A stretch of 5,520 nt of DNA from Polyangia bacterium (GCA_030430975.1 JAUIKB010000437.1:1-5520), one strand, 5' to 3'; numbered from the stretch's first letter, positions 1 to 5,520 are shown. The notes: generated from the letters alone by a model not told the origin. Translations and numbers: made by a program.

Positions 1-1
1 C

Positions 2-589
2 TCGTTCGTGTTGCCTGTCGACGCTTGCACCGATCAGGTCGCCGCTGTCTGTGCCGAATACGACGGCAAGTCGCTAACCGAGATCGCGGGCGATTGCGGT
101 CGCACCGACTGCATTGGGAAGATCGGCAAGCCCGACTTCAAGTCCTGCGTCTCAGCGTGCGTCCAGACGGAAACAAACAACGCATTCTCCGGCGATTGCC
201 CGACTTGCTACGCGATCACTGTCGAGTGCGGCGCGACCATCTGCCTCGACAAATGCCTGGTCGACATGGGCGAATGCACGCCGTGCCTCGAAGGCGACAA
301 TGCTGAGATGCGCGATTGCATCGCAGAGTTCGGCACCTGCTCGGGCGTCGACACCGGCACCGACTGCAACGGCGGCGCTGGCGGCAGCGGTGGCTCCGGC
401 GGTTCGACGGGCGGCTCCGGCGGTTCGACGGGCGGCTCCGGCGGCTCGACGGGCGGCTCCGGCGGTTCGACGGGCGGCTCCGGTGGTTCGACGGGCGGCT
501 CCGGCGGTTCGACGGGCGGCTCCGGTGGCTCGACGGGCGGCTCCGGCGGTTCGACGGGCGGCTCCGGCGGCGCTGGCGGCACGAACTGA
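2..589 (+). CDS. Cysteine-rich, probably exported protein with Gly-Ser-Thr repeat tail (5' end missing)
   Basis: The reading frame is open to the left edge, and the first possible start (GTG at 8) has no visible ribosome site or signal peptide after it, so the true start probably lies upstream. Counting from that GTG, 16 cysteines fall between residues 7 and 120, several as CxxC or CxxxC (64/67, 79/83, 90/93). Such density suggests a disulfide-bonded domain outside the cytoplasm. From residue 122 the protein turns into a Gly/Ser/Thr tail with eight GGSGGST heptads and ends in GGAGGTN. I do not recognise a named family; cysteine-rich proteins with Gly-Ser tails are common in myxobacterial secretomes. 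There is no membrane anchor at the C-terminus. The gene stands alone, with a terminator 20 bases after its stop. Certainty is good that it is coding, low on function. Confidence 0.8.
   Translation, partial: SFVLPVDACTDQVAAVCAEYDGKSLTEIAGDCGRTDCIGKIGKPDFKSCVSACVQTETNNAFSGDCPTCYAITVECGATICLDKCLVDMGECTPCLEGDNAEMRDCIAEFGTCSGVDTGTDCNGGAGGSGGSGGSTGGSGGSTGGSGGSTGGSGGSTGGSGGSTGGSGGSTGGSGGSTGGSGGSTGGSGGAGGTN
389..556 (+). repeat. Eight tandem 21-base repeats encoding GGSGGST
   Basis: Eight head-to-tail 21-base units start at 389, 410, 431, 452, 473, 494, 515 and 536, followed by a partial unit at 557-571. They lie in frame with the cysteine-rich gene. All differences between units are GGC/GGT synonymous changes, so the heptad is perfectly kept at protein level. 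Units 2, 4, 6 and 8 are identical in DNA. Confidence 0.95.
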
Positions 590-609
590 TCTAGCGCGCG
601 CCAAGAACC

Positions 610-645
610 CGGGCGGGTGCTTCAGCGCCCGCCCGATTTCATTTT
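610..645 (+). terminator. Rho-independent terminator after the cysteine-rich gene
   Basis: A perfect 8-base-pair G/C stem (610-617 with 628-635) extends inward by one T·G and two G-C pairs to a TTCA loop at 621-624. A T-rich stretch (ATTTCATTTT, 636-645) follows. It lies 20 bases after the stop codon and separates this gene from the downstream ATPase. Confidence 0.85.
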
Positions 646-703
646 GTGGCGCGCGCACCGCGCTGTTGACTCCACCGCGCGGTGATTCGCAAGGTAGCGG
701 TTT
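646..703 (+). promoter_or_regulatory. Presumed promoter and leader region of the ATPase-PEGA pair
   Basis: Only 58 bases lie between the terminator and the ATPase start, so a promoter for the pair should sit here unless transcripts read through. A TTGACT at 666-671 resembles a -35 box, but I see no convincing -10 element at the right spacing. AAGG at 691-694 is a plausible ribosome site 9 bases before the GTG. A TAG in frame at 695-697 rules out any earlier start. Confidence 0.35.
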
Positions 704-2194
704 GTGGCACCCTCGGCGCGACATCTGCTCCTGGCCGCCGCCGTGACAGGCGCGGTCGGGGTGATCGCGACTCTGCTTTTCGGGCAGGGGTGGCGCGACG
801 CCCTGGCGACCGGTTGGACGACATCGTTTCCGCGCGGTCCGTGGGCGTGGCTGCTCCACATCACCGGCGCTGCGGTGTGTCTCGCGACGGTTCTTAGCCT
901 GCTAGACATTTTGCTCAGTGTCCGCCGCCAACCTCGCGCGCCAACGTTCGACGGACTTGGCGACGGCTCGACCAAGGAAGCGATCGCCGAGGTAAAGCGC
1001 CGCATCGCAACTTGCGTCGAAGGTGACCGAAGTGACGTCGTCGCGGTCCTAGACGAGCTGTTGCGGGGGGGGATGACCGTTCACGCGAGTGACATTCACA
1101 TCAATCCGGTCGATGCGGGCGCCAGCATCTCCTACCGAGTGCACGGCGCGCTCATCCCGGTTGCGATGCTCGGCCCGCGCGACAGCCCTCGACTCGTTTC
1201 TCGCATCAAGGTGCTGGGACAACTCGACACCTATGTTCACAGTTCGCCCCAGGACGGCCGACTGGTACGCACGCTCAGCGAGGGTTTGCTCGAGGCGCGA
1301 GTCTCCACACTCCCGACCGAAAAAGGCGAACGCGCGGTGCTGCGACTCGTGCGTGGTGCCCAAGCGGTGCCCGATCTCGAGAGCTTGGGTTACAACGCGG
1401 ACCTGGTAGCTGGACTGAAGCGTATCCTCGACAAACCTCAGGGACTGTTGCTGGTCACAGGCCCGGTGGGTAGCGGTAAGACCACAACGCTATACGCGGC
1501 GCTGAAGTACATCGCTCACAAGCGCACCACGACCTCGCTCGTTACCCTCGAGGATCCCATCGAACTCGACTTGCCATTTGCCACCCAAACCCAGATGCAT
1601 CCGCGCGCTGGAATGACCTTCGCCGGCACCCTGCGAAGTGCGCTCCGGCAGGATCCAAACGTCCTCATGGTCGGTGAAATTCGCGATCGGGAGACCGCCG
1701 AGATCGCCATCCAAGCAGGACTGTCCGGGCACTTAATCCTGACGACGGTGCACGGCGATAGCGCCGCCGGGAGTTTCGCGCGGTTGCTTGACATGGGAAT
1801 CGAACCCTTCGCCCTGGCCAGCGCCGTGGCTGGCTCGGCGTCGCAGCGACTCGTGCGAACGCTCTGTACGGCGTGTCGCAGCCCCTCAGCGCCCGAACCG
1901 TCTGTGCGGCAGCGATTTGCCGCGCTCGGCGTCCAAGTTCCGGGCGGAGGCGAATACTTCGAACCGGTGGGTTGTGAGTTCTGTGAAAACTCGGGATTCA
2001 CCGGCCGAGTTCCGATCGCCGAGCTGCTCACGGTCACGACAGCGGTCCGAACCGCGATCACGGGACGTCAGACGACCGAACAGATCCGGGATCTGGCACG
2101 CGCCGAGGGGACGGTGGGCGTCTTACGCGACGGACTCCGCCGCGCCCAGGCCGGAGAAACGTCGCTGGTCGAGGTGCTGCGTGTCGCGGGTTAA
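704..2194 (+). CDS. GspE/PilB-family secretion ATPase with two N-terminal transmembrane helices
   Basis: A 496-residue hexameric-motor-type ATPase of the type II secretion/type IV pilus assembly family, expected to power pilin-like fibre assembly at the inner membrane. Motifs seen: ASDIHINP (128-135), Walker A GPVGSGKTTT (253-262, Lys259), Asp box TLEDPIE (281-287), Walker B LMVGEIRD (321-328, Glu325), His box around His350, and two CxxC pairs (Cys388/391, Cys424/427) that normally bind zinc in GspE and PilB. Zinc cysteines argue against a PilT retraction motor or a Tad/VirB11 ATPase. Unusually, the N-terminus carries two hydrophobic helices (about 7-26 and 48-71) instead of the N-terminal domain that contacts GspL or PilM. 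Arg-rich ends (Arg6; Arg74/75) suggest both termini are cytoplasmic. The His box reads TVHGDSA rather than the common TLHTNDA. GTG start: in-frame stop 9 bases upstream. Its 3' end overlaps the PEGA gene. Family assignment is firm; the specific system is unknown. Confidence 0.93.
   Translation: MAPSARHLLLAAAVTGAVGVIATLLFGQGWRDALATGWTTSFPRGPWAWLLHITGAAVCLATVLSLLDILLSVRRQPRAPTFDGLGDGSTKEAIAEVKRRIATCVEGDRSDVVAVLDELLRGGMTVHASDIHINPVDAGASISYRVHGALIPVAMLGPRDSPRLVSRIKVLGQLDTYVHSSPQDGRLVRTLSEGLLEARVSTLPTEKGERAVLRLVRGAQAVPDLESLGYNADLVAGLKRILDKPQGLLLVTGPVGSGKTTTLYAALKYIAHKRTTTSLVTLEDPIELDLPFATQTQMHPRAGMTFAGTLRSALRQDPNVLMVGEIRDRETAEIAIQAGLSGHLILTTVHGDSAAGSFARLLDMGIEPFALASAVAGSASQRLVRTLCTACRSPSAPEPSVRQRFAALGVQVPGGGEYFEPVGCEFCENSGFTGRVPIAELLTVTTAVRTAITGRQTTEQIRDLARAEGTVGVLRDGLRRAQAGETSLVEVLRVAG
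2171..2174 (+). promoter_or_regulatory. Ribosome binding site of the PEGA gene inside the ATPase gene
   Basis: GAGG lies 6 bases before the GTG at 2181, within the last codons of the ATPase gene. It fixes the start of the downstream gene and supports translational coupling. Confidence 0.6.
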
Positions 2195-2657
2195 CGCCCT
2201 TCGCGCCTCCGTCAGTCGGGCCACCCATGCCGCCCAGATAGCAGCAGCGGTGTTGGTGCTGACCTGCGCTGCGCGGTTCGCTTGGCTTGCCTGCGTCACC
2301 GCAGCCCGCGCCCGCGTCCGAACTGAGGTTCCAGCTTTGGCGGTTCCAGTAGACTCCGTCGATTCGAAACGAACAGCCGGCCCCGCGCCCCAAACGCGCT
2401 CGTCTGCTGCGAAAGCGACAGCTCCGGGAAAACCGGTCCGCATGTCGCTCTCGGTTAACCTCGGCCCAGCACGCTCGGAGGTATACGTCGGGGGACGCTT
2501 GCGCGGGCGAACGCCGCTGATCGGCGAGATCTCGTGCAGGAACGGCCAACCGCTCAAGCTCGAAATCGTCCCCAAACAAGGCGCGGCGCAGCGCGTTGAC
2601 GGGGTTTGCCATCCGGGAACCTGGCGCGTCACCGAGACGACTGGCGAAACGAAGTAG
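2181..2657 (+). CDS. Small single-pass membrane protein with PEGA-like domain
   Basis: The 158-residue product begins at a GTG that overlaps the end of the ATPase gene by 14 bases in another frame. A hydrophobic helix spans about residues 19-40, a Pro/Ala/Ser/Thr-rich linker about 50-86, and a compact beta-rich domain about 87-150. The stretch VYVGGRLRGRTPL (101-113) matches the core of the PEGA domain, a small fold common in surface and envelope proteins and at the ends of some bacterial kinases. Cys119 and Cys143 could pair if the domain is outside the cytoplasm. Arginines flank the helix on both sides, so orientation is unclear. The longer open frame extends upstream inside the ATPase gene, but that part is a shadow. 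The overlap suggests it works with the ATPase, perhaps as an anchor or regulator; this is inference. The PEGA match was made by eye. Confidence 0.75.
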   Translation: MSRVNALRASVSRATHAAQIAAAVLVLTCAARFAWLACVTAARARVRTEVPALAVPVDSVDSKRTAGPAPQTRSSAAKATAPGKPVRMSLSVNLGPARSEVYVGGRLRGRTPLIGEISCRNGQPLKLEIVPKQGAAQRVDGVCHPGTWRVTETTGETK

Positions 2658-2664
2658 CGGCCTT

Positions 2665-2685
2665 GTCGGTCAGTCAGCGACCGGC
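2665..2685. terminator. Weak hairpin between convergent genes
   Basis: GTCGGTC (2665-2671) can pair with GACCGGC (2679-2685), with one T·G pair and a 7-base loop; GTTTC follows on the plus strand. It sits just past the PEGA stop and spans the stop of the convergent gene, so it might end transcription from the left. The T tract is poor, so this is tentative. Confidence 0.25.
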
Positions 2686-3650
2686 GTTTCTGGCAGGACG
2701 GGGGCTTGAAGCCGGTACTCGCTTTGGAGGCGCTCGGTATCGTCAGCATTCCACGGGATGCTGGCTGCGTCCTGCGCCGCAAGCGCGAGGATGTGACCTG
2801 GAGCATTTCCGGTAGGGCTGACCAGAAAGGTGCCGAGCCATCTGTCAGACGTTACTAGTTCTCGCCGCCAAGGCACTCCGAAAACCGTTCGTTGGACTTC
2901 GACGTGGTCACCGATCTTGAGTCGGTGACCACGCGCACGGATCGTGAAGCCCATCAGGATGACCGCTCCGACTGTGGCGATGGCCAACACCCAACTAAGC
3001 ACGCTAATCTCCGCGCCCTTTTCTATGCGATTAACAAACATGAAGGTCATCGCGATCCCCTCAGCAGTTCCCCCGATGATCGCGGCCAACCCAACCCCAC
3101 GATGCGGAACGTGGGGTACTGTCCGAATGTCTGCCGGCGTCTGCTCGGAGGGTTGCTGATCCCAGACGGTTTGCGGCAGGCCCCATCCCGAAACCACACG
3201 CATGCCCGTGGACTCTTTCAGAACCCGCACGCCACTGATCACTCGCGCCGGGTCGCGGGCGGAAAGCACCACCAGCCGCCGTCCGTCCTCGAATACCAGC
3301 TCGGCGCGGTACTCTAGCTGAGTGAAGCCGTCCTCATCGCGCAGCACTTCTCCGGAGAGCTCCACGTGCCGTACGGTTGAAAGGGGGCGGGCGGCACCGT
3401 CGGTCGTTACCGTCTTTGCCTTCAGATCGATCACGACTGACGTGCCTGCGCCACGGCGGGGGAAGCCCCGGTAGAGCAATAGCGCGCCGGCCGCCCACAG
3501 CAGCACTGTCGGGATGAGCCGCGCCGACCATCCTGCAGCCAAAGGTAGACATCCGACGAACCAGCAGGCGAGGCCCATCGGTGCCAGCAGCGAGGCGCGC
3601 CGCCGGCGCCGAAACGCAAGCTCATCACTTGTCGCGTCCAACCAAAGCAC
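2670..3650 (-). CDS. Four-helix membrane protein with two beta-rich (possibly PH-like) domains, unknown function
   Basis: The 326-residue product starts at GTG (3648-3650). No ATG, GTG or TTG lies between it and the in-frame stop at 3693-3695, and only a weak AGG sits upstream. The layout is a helix pair (about 20-40 and 44-62), a soluble beta-rich region (about 70-180), a second helix pair (about 185-207 and 215-236), and a second beta-rich region (about 240-315). An RRRRR run at 14-18 precedes the first helix, and Arg/His residues follow helices 2 and 4, so both soluble domains and the N-terminus are probably cytoplasmic. The soluble parts (such as VIDLKAKTVTTDG at 73-85 and VEVQRTVFGVPWRRE at 250-264) resemble bacterial PH-like domains by eye, but I cannot assign a family. 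It converges on the PEGA gene with 12 bases between stops and diverges from the transpeptidase. No catalytic motif was seen. Confidence 0.78.
   Translation of the reverse strand: MLWLDATSDELAFRRRRRASLLAPMGLACWFVGCLPLAAGWSARLIPTVLLWAAGALLLYRGFPRRGAGTSVVIDLKAKTVTTDGAARPLSTVRHVELSGEVLRDEDGFTQLEYRAELVFEDGRRLVVLSARDPARVISGVRVLKESTGMRVVSGWGLPQTVWDQQPSEQTPADIRTVPHVPHRGVGLAAIIGGTAEGIAMTFMFVNRIEKGAEISVLSWVLAIATVGAVILMGFTIRARGHRLKIGDHVEVQRTVFGVPWRRELVTSDRWLGTFLVSPTGNAPGHILALAAQDAASIPWNADDTERLQSEYRLQAPVLPETPVAD
2903..2933. repeat. Perfect 12-base inverted repeat inside the membrane-protein gene
   Basis: The arm at 2903-2914 (CGTGGTCACCGA) is exactly complementary to 2922-2933, with a 7-base loop (TCTTGAG). 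Each arm also contains a GGTNACC motif. It encodes residues about 240-250 just after the fourth helix. No T tract follows on either strand, so it does not look like a terminator. Confidence 0.85.
3094..3117. repeat. 8-base inverted repeat inside the membrane-protein gene
   Basis: ACCCCACG (3094-3101) pairs perfectly with CGTGGGGT (3110-3117) around an 8-base loop. It encodes residues about 178-186, just before the third helix. It could be chance in GC-rich coding DNA. Confidence 0.5.
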
Positions 3651-3768
3651 GGCCAGGAACCTAATCCGCCCGCGGTGGGCGTCGAGCGCTATTCAAGCGC
3701 CGTTGCCGATGACGCGTTGCGTCAAGGTTTTCTGGCTCAACGCTGCCGGCTGTGCGAGGACGGTGGGG
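3651..3768. promoter_or_regulatory. Divergent intergenic region with inverted repeat at 3710-3724
   Basis: These 118 bases separate two divergently read genes and should hold both promoters. TGACGC-GTT-GCGTCA at 3710-3724 is a perfect 6-base-arm inverted repeat, a candidate operator or hairpin. GCGCT-ATTCA-AGCGC at 3686-3700 is a smaller one. I found no convincing -35/-10 pair on either strand. Confidence 0.35.
3756..3760 (+). promoter_or_regulatory. Ribosome binding site fixing the transpeptidase start
   Basis: GAGGA lies 8 bases before the ATG at 3769. Earlier in-frame starts (ATG at 3709, others back to 3514) lack such a site, and the farthest overlap the divergent gene. The choice gives a compact lipoprotein signal. 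Confidence 0.7.
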
Positions 3769-5415
3769 ATGCCGAACCGCGTTCAAATGGCCACGTTGTT
3801 GGCGTTGGGTATCTGCGGATGCTCGCGTGCTGACTCTGCTCCAGCTGCCAAGACGGAGGCGGTACCGTCCGCCATTCGGAGCACTAGCGGAAGCAGCAGC
3901 GGGAGTGCGAGCCCCGCCAGCAGCACCGCGCCGCCTCAGCGGAAGTCCACCCACCGCCCCCGTCTAGTCGGGCTGGACGGTAAGAATAGCCCTCGCGCAG
4001 CGGTCGTCGTCGACAATCGAAAGCGGGTCTACAGCACCTCGCTGCGCACCTGGGTAAGGCGAACACCGAACGCCCAAGCAGAGCGACTTGGCTACCTGCG
4101 CAGCGGCGCGTCGGTTCCGATCCGTAGCGAGCAACCGGCTGGTAAGGCGAGATGCCCCGGCGGGTGGTACGCGGTCGAGCCGGAAGGGTACGTCTGCGTC
4201 GGAAAGCGCGCGACCCTCGACAAGAACCATCCGATCGTGGTTGCAAGTCAGGAGCACCCGCCGGACCACACACGAAGACTGCCCTACATCTACGGAACCG
4301 TACGTCGGCCGGGACCGATCTACGGCCGACTCCCGACCGACGCCGAGCTTCGAAAGGCGGAGTCGGGTGTCGACGACCGCATGCCACGCTGGCTCGAAGC
4401 CGAAGGTGAGATCGGCGCGAGCTACGCCCAGCACGTTTGGCTGGGTGCGACAGACCCGGACTCCGTTACCGTGCCGGACCCGGCCCAGCTCTGGCAGAAC
4501 CGCACGTCGGCGGACGTACCATCCTTCTTGGCGGACTTCGCTCCGGCGCCAAACATCCGACTAAAAAAGCGCGATCCTGAGAAGCTCGTTATCGAACGCA
4601 TGCGACCCAAGGTTGGCTATTCGTTTCTGCGGACGTTCATTCACAACGGACGACGCTACGGCCTGTCAACCGACATGAAGATCCTCCCGACCGACCGACT
4701 GCGGCCGATTCAGGGCTCGGAGTTTCACGGCTGGCAAATCCCTCAGGAGATCGACTTCCCGTTTGCGATCATTCGACGACCCGGCGGCTACTACAAGATC
4801 CTCAAGAAGGGGCGCCTGGTGAAGCAGGATCCGGCGCCTTACCACGCGGTTACCAAACTCACCGGCAAGCAGCGCTTCCAAGGCAAGGTTCTGCACTACG
4901 AGACAACGGATAAGCGTTGGCTATCGGACCGTGATGCGTCTCGCCTCGATCCGGCTAAGCGAATGCCTAAGTGGGGTACGAACGGCGAGAAGTGGATCGA
5001 TGTGAATCTGACCAAACAGACCGTCGTGCTCTATGAAGGCACGAAGGCGGTCTACGCGACGATGATCTCATCGGGCGAAGCGGGCTTGGGCGATCCGAAA
5101 ACCACGACCGCTACAAAGCGCGGCATCTTTCGCGTCCACACCAAGCACATCGCCGCCACGATGGCGTCACGTGAAGTCGGGGAAGAATTCGAGCTTCGCG
5201 ATGTGCCGTACGTCCAGTACTTCGATAAGGAAGGGTATGCCCTGCACGGCGCTTATTGGCATGACCGCTTCGGCACGCCTCGCAGTCACGGCTGTCTCAA
5301 TCTAGCGCCGGAAGATGCTCGACGGATCTTCCACTGGACCGAGCCGCAGGTACCTGCGGGATGGCACGGTGTGTTGATGCCGCTTCGCGGGACGATTCTG
5401 TTCGTCCATCCGTAG
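3769..5415 (+). CDS. Lipoprotein L,D-transpeptidase (YkuD domain) with SH3-like N-terminal region
   Basis: The 548-residue product probably forms L,D cross-links in peptidoglycan or attaches proteins to it, on the outer side of the inner membrane. A short lipoprotein signal (Arg4, hydrophobic 7-16, Cys18 after Ile-Cys-Gly) is followed by a Ser/Ala/Pro linker (about 19-61). An SH3-like region (about 73-151) has a possible Cys129-Cys143 disulfide. A long middle part (about 155-400) has two further stretches resembling SH3 ends (around 298-315 and 383-397). The YkuD domain runs from about 408 to 545, with His493, His498 and the signature SHGCLN (506-511); Cys509 is the expected nucleophile. All key residues are present. 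At 548 residues it is longer than simple YkuD enzymes because of the N-terminal half. The ATG at 3769 is chosen for its ribosome site and lipobox. No terminator is seen before the convergent gene 9 bases on. Confidence 0.9.
   Translation: MPNRVQMATLLALGICGCSRADSAPAAKTEAVPSAIRSTSGSSSGSASPASSTAPPQRKSTHRPRLVGLDGKNSPRAAVVVDNRKRVYSTSLRTWVRRTPNAQAERLGYLRSGASVPIRSEQPAGKARCPGGWYAVEPEGYVCVGKRATLDKNHPIVVASQEHPPDHTRRLPYIYGTVRRPGPIYGRLPTDAELRKAESGVDDRMPRWLEAEGEIGASYAQHVWLGATDPDSVTVPDPAQLWQNRTSADVPSFLADFAPAPNIRLKKRDPEKLVIERMRPKVGYSFLRTFIHNGRRYGLSTDMKILPTDRLRPIQGSEFHGWQIPQEIDFPFAIIRRPGGYYKILKKGRLVKQDPAPYHAVTKLTGKQRFQGKVLHYETTDKRWLSDRDASRLDPAKRMPKWGTNGEKWIDVNLTKQTVVLYEGTKAVYATMISSGEAGLGDPKTTTATKRGIFRVHTKHIAATMASREVGEEFELRDVPYVQYFDKEGYALHGAYWHDRFGTPRSHGCLNLAPEDARRIFHWTEPQVPAGWHGVLMPLRGTILFVHP
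5344..5359. repeat. 16-base perfect palindrome near the transpeptidase 3' end
   Basis: CCGCAGGTACCTGCGG is its own reverse complement with no loop. It lies in the coding sequence, encoding part of EPQVPAG, about 55 bases before the stop. It could be a protein-binding site or chance. Confidence 0.5.
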
Positions 5416-5424
5416 GGCAACAGC

Positions 5425-5520
5425 CTAACCGGCGTCGCCCGCGTCACCGGCATCACCTGCGTCACCAGCATCGCCCGCGTCACCGGCATCGCCCGCGTCG
5501 CCGGCATCGCCCGCGTCGCC
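5425..5520 (-). CDS. C-terminal end of a (Gly-Asp-Ala)n repeat protein (5' part outside window)
   Basis: On the minus strand the right edge reads 31 codons of unbroken Gly-Asp-Ala triplets ending in TAG (5425-5427). Every codon difference is synonymous. Acidic Gly/Asp/Ala repeats of this kind occur as flexible segments in exported proteins and lipoproteins of myxobacteria. Here the repeat runs right to the stop, so it is a C-terminal tail. The folded part lies beyond the window and its function cannot be judged. It converges on the transpeptidase gene, with 9 bases between stops. The opposite strand could read Ala-Ser-Pro through the same repeat, but a TAA at 5426-5428 closes that frame on the left and it has no start here. 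Confidence 0.65.
   Translation of the reverse strand, partial: GDAGDAGDAGDAGDAGDAGDAGDAGDAGDAG
5431..5520 (-). repeat. Short-period tandem repeat (9 bases, 18-base higher order)
   Basis: Minus-strand 9-base units (GGC GAC GCG / GGC GAT GCC) alternate to give an 18-base higher-order period, most regular towards the right edge and more diverged towards the stop. The array continues out of the window. Confidence 0.85.

Noticed and set aside
8..10. GTG as the true start of the cysteine-rich protein
   Set aside because: The frame is open upstream, and there is no visible ribosome site and no signal peptide after it, which is odd for a disulfide-rich protein. An internal Val in a truncated gene is more likely.
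666..697. TTGACT as the -35 box of a standard promoter for the ATPase
   Set aside because: No acceptable -10 hexamer lies 16-18 bases downstream, so only a vague promoter region is reported.
152..859. Long minus-strand open frames across the repeat, including one rich in Pro-Val-Glu-Pro-Pro (208-582)
   Set aside because: They are reverse readings of the Gly-Ser-Thr array and GC-rich DNA. The longest crosses both the terminator and the ATPase start, while the plus frame has the regular cysteine pattern and a stop just before the terminator.
1788..2180. Upstream extension of the PEGA gene inside the ATPase gene
   Set aside because: It is an out-of-frame shadow of the conserved ATPase C-terminal region. 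The GTG at 2181 with its ribosome site and following membrane helix gives a sensible protein.
704..2657. A complete type II secretion or type IV pilus locus
   Set aside because: Only the ATPase is recognisable. There is no inner-membrane platform, pseudopilin, prepilin peptidase or secretin gene in the window.
2892..3317. Plus-strand open frames opposite the membrane protein
   Set aside because: They have no hydrophobic or domain pattern, while the minus frame shows four clear membrane helices and an unbroken 326-residue product.
3514..3768. Extended start of the transpeptidase
   Set aside because: It would overlap the divergent gene and bury the lipoprotein signal about 85 residues inside. 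The start at 3709 has no ribosome site and gives a poor signal peptide.
4304..4330. GTCGGCCG/CGGCCGAC inverted repeat within the transpeptidase gene
   Set aside because: Eight G/C-rich pairs with an 11-base loop are easily met by chance in such coding DNA, and the position suggests no role.

Overview
The window is GC-rich DNA with strong G/C bias at third codon positions and tightly packed genes. No rRNA, tRNA, CRISPR array, insertion sequence or attachment site was recognised. Three features together suggest a myxobacterium-like member of the Myxococcota: a cysteine-rich exported protein with a Gly-Ser-Thr tail, a Gly-Asp-Ala repeat protein, and a lipoprotein with a Ser/Ala/Pro linker. This is an inference from style, not from a marker gene.

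Layout, left to right. (1) At 2-589 (+) lies the 3' part of a gene for a cysteine-rich protein ending in eight perfect GGSGGST heptads, closed by a strong intrinsic terminator at 610-645. (2) At 704-2194 (+) is a GspE/PilB-family secretion ATPase. It has all the core ATPase motifs and a CxxC...CxxC zinc site, but two N-terminal transmembrane helices stand where the usual N-terminal type II secretion domain should be. (3) Overlapping its last 14 bases is a small single-pass membrane protein with a PEGA-like domain (2181-2657, +), so the two are probably made together. (4) Convergent to this pair is a four-helix membrane protein of unknown function (2670-3650, -), built as two repeats of a helix pair followed by a beta-rich, possibly PH-like domain. 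(5) Divergent from it, across a 118-base intergenic region, is a lipoprotein L,D-transpeptidase (3769-5415, +) with an SH3-like domain and a long uncharacterised middle. (6) At the right edge, on the minus strand, is the C-terminal end of a (GDA)n repeat protein (5425 to beyond the window).

Most genes concern the cell envelope: export, membrane proteins and peptidoglycan cross-linking. Only the ATPase and PEGA genes look like a true operon. The best candidate for something undescribed is this pair: a membrane-anchored GspE-like motor with a translationally coupled PEGA partner and no other pilus or secretion gene in view.
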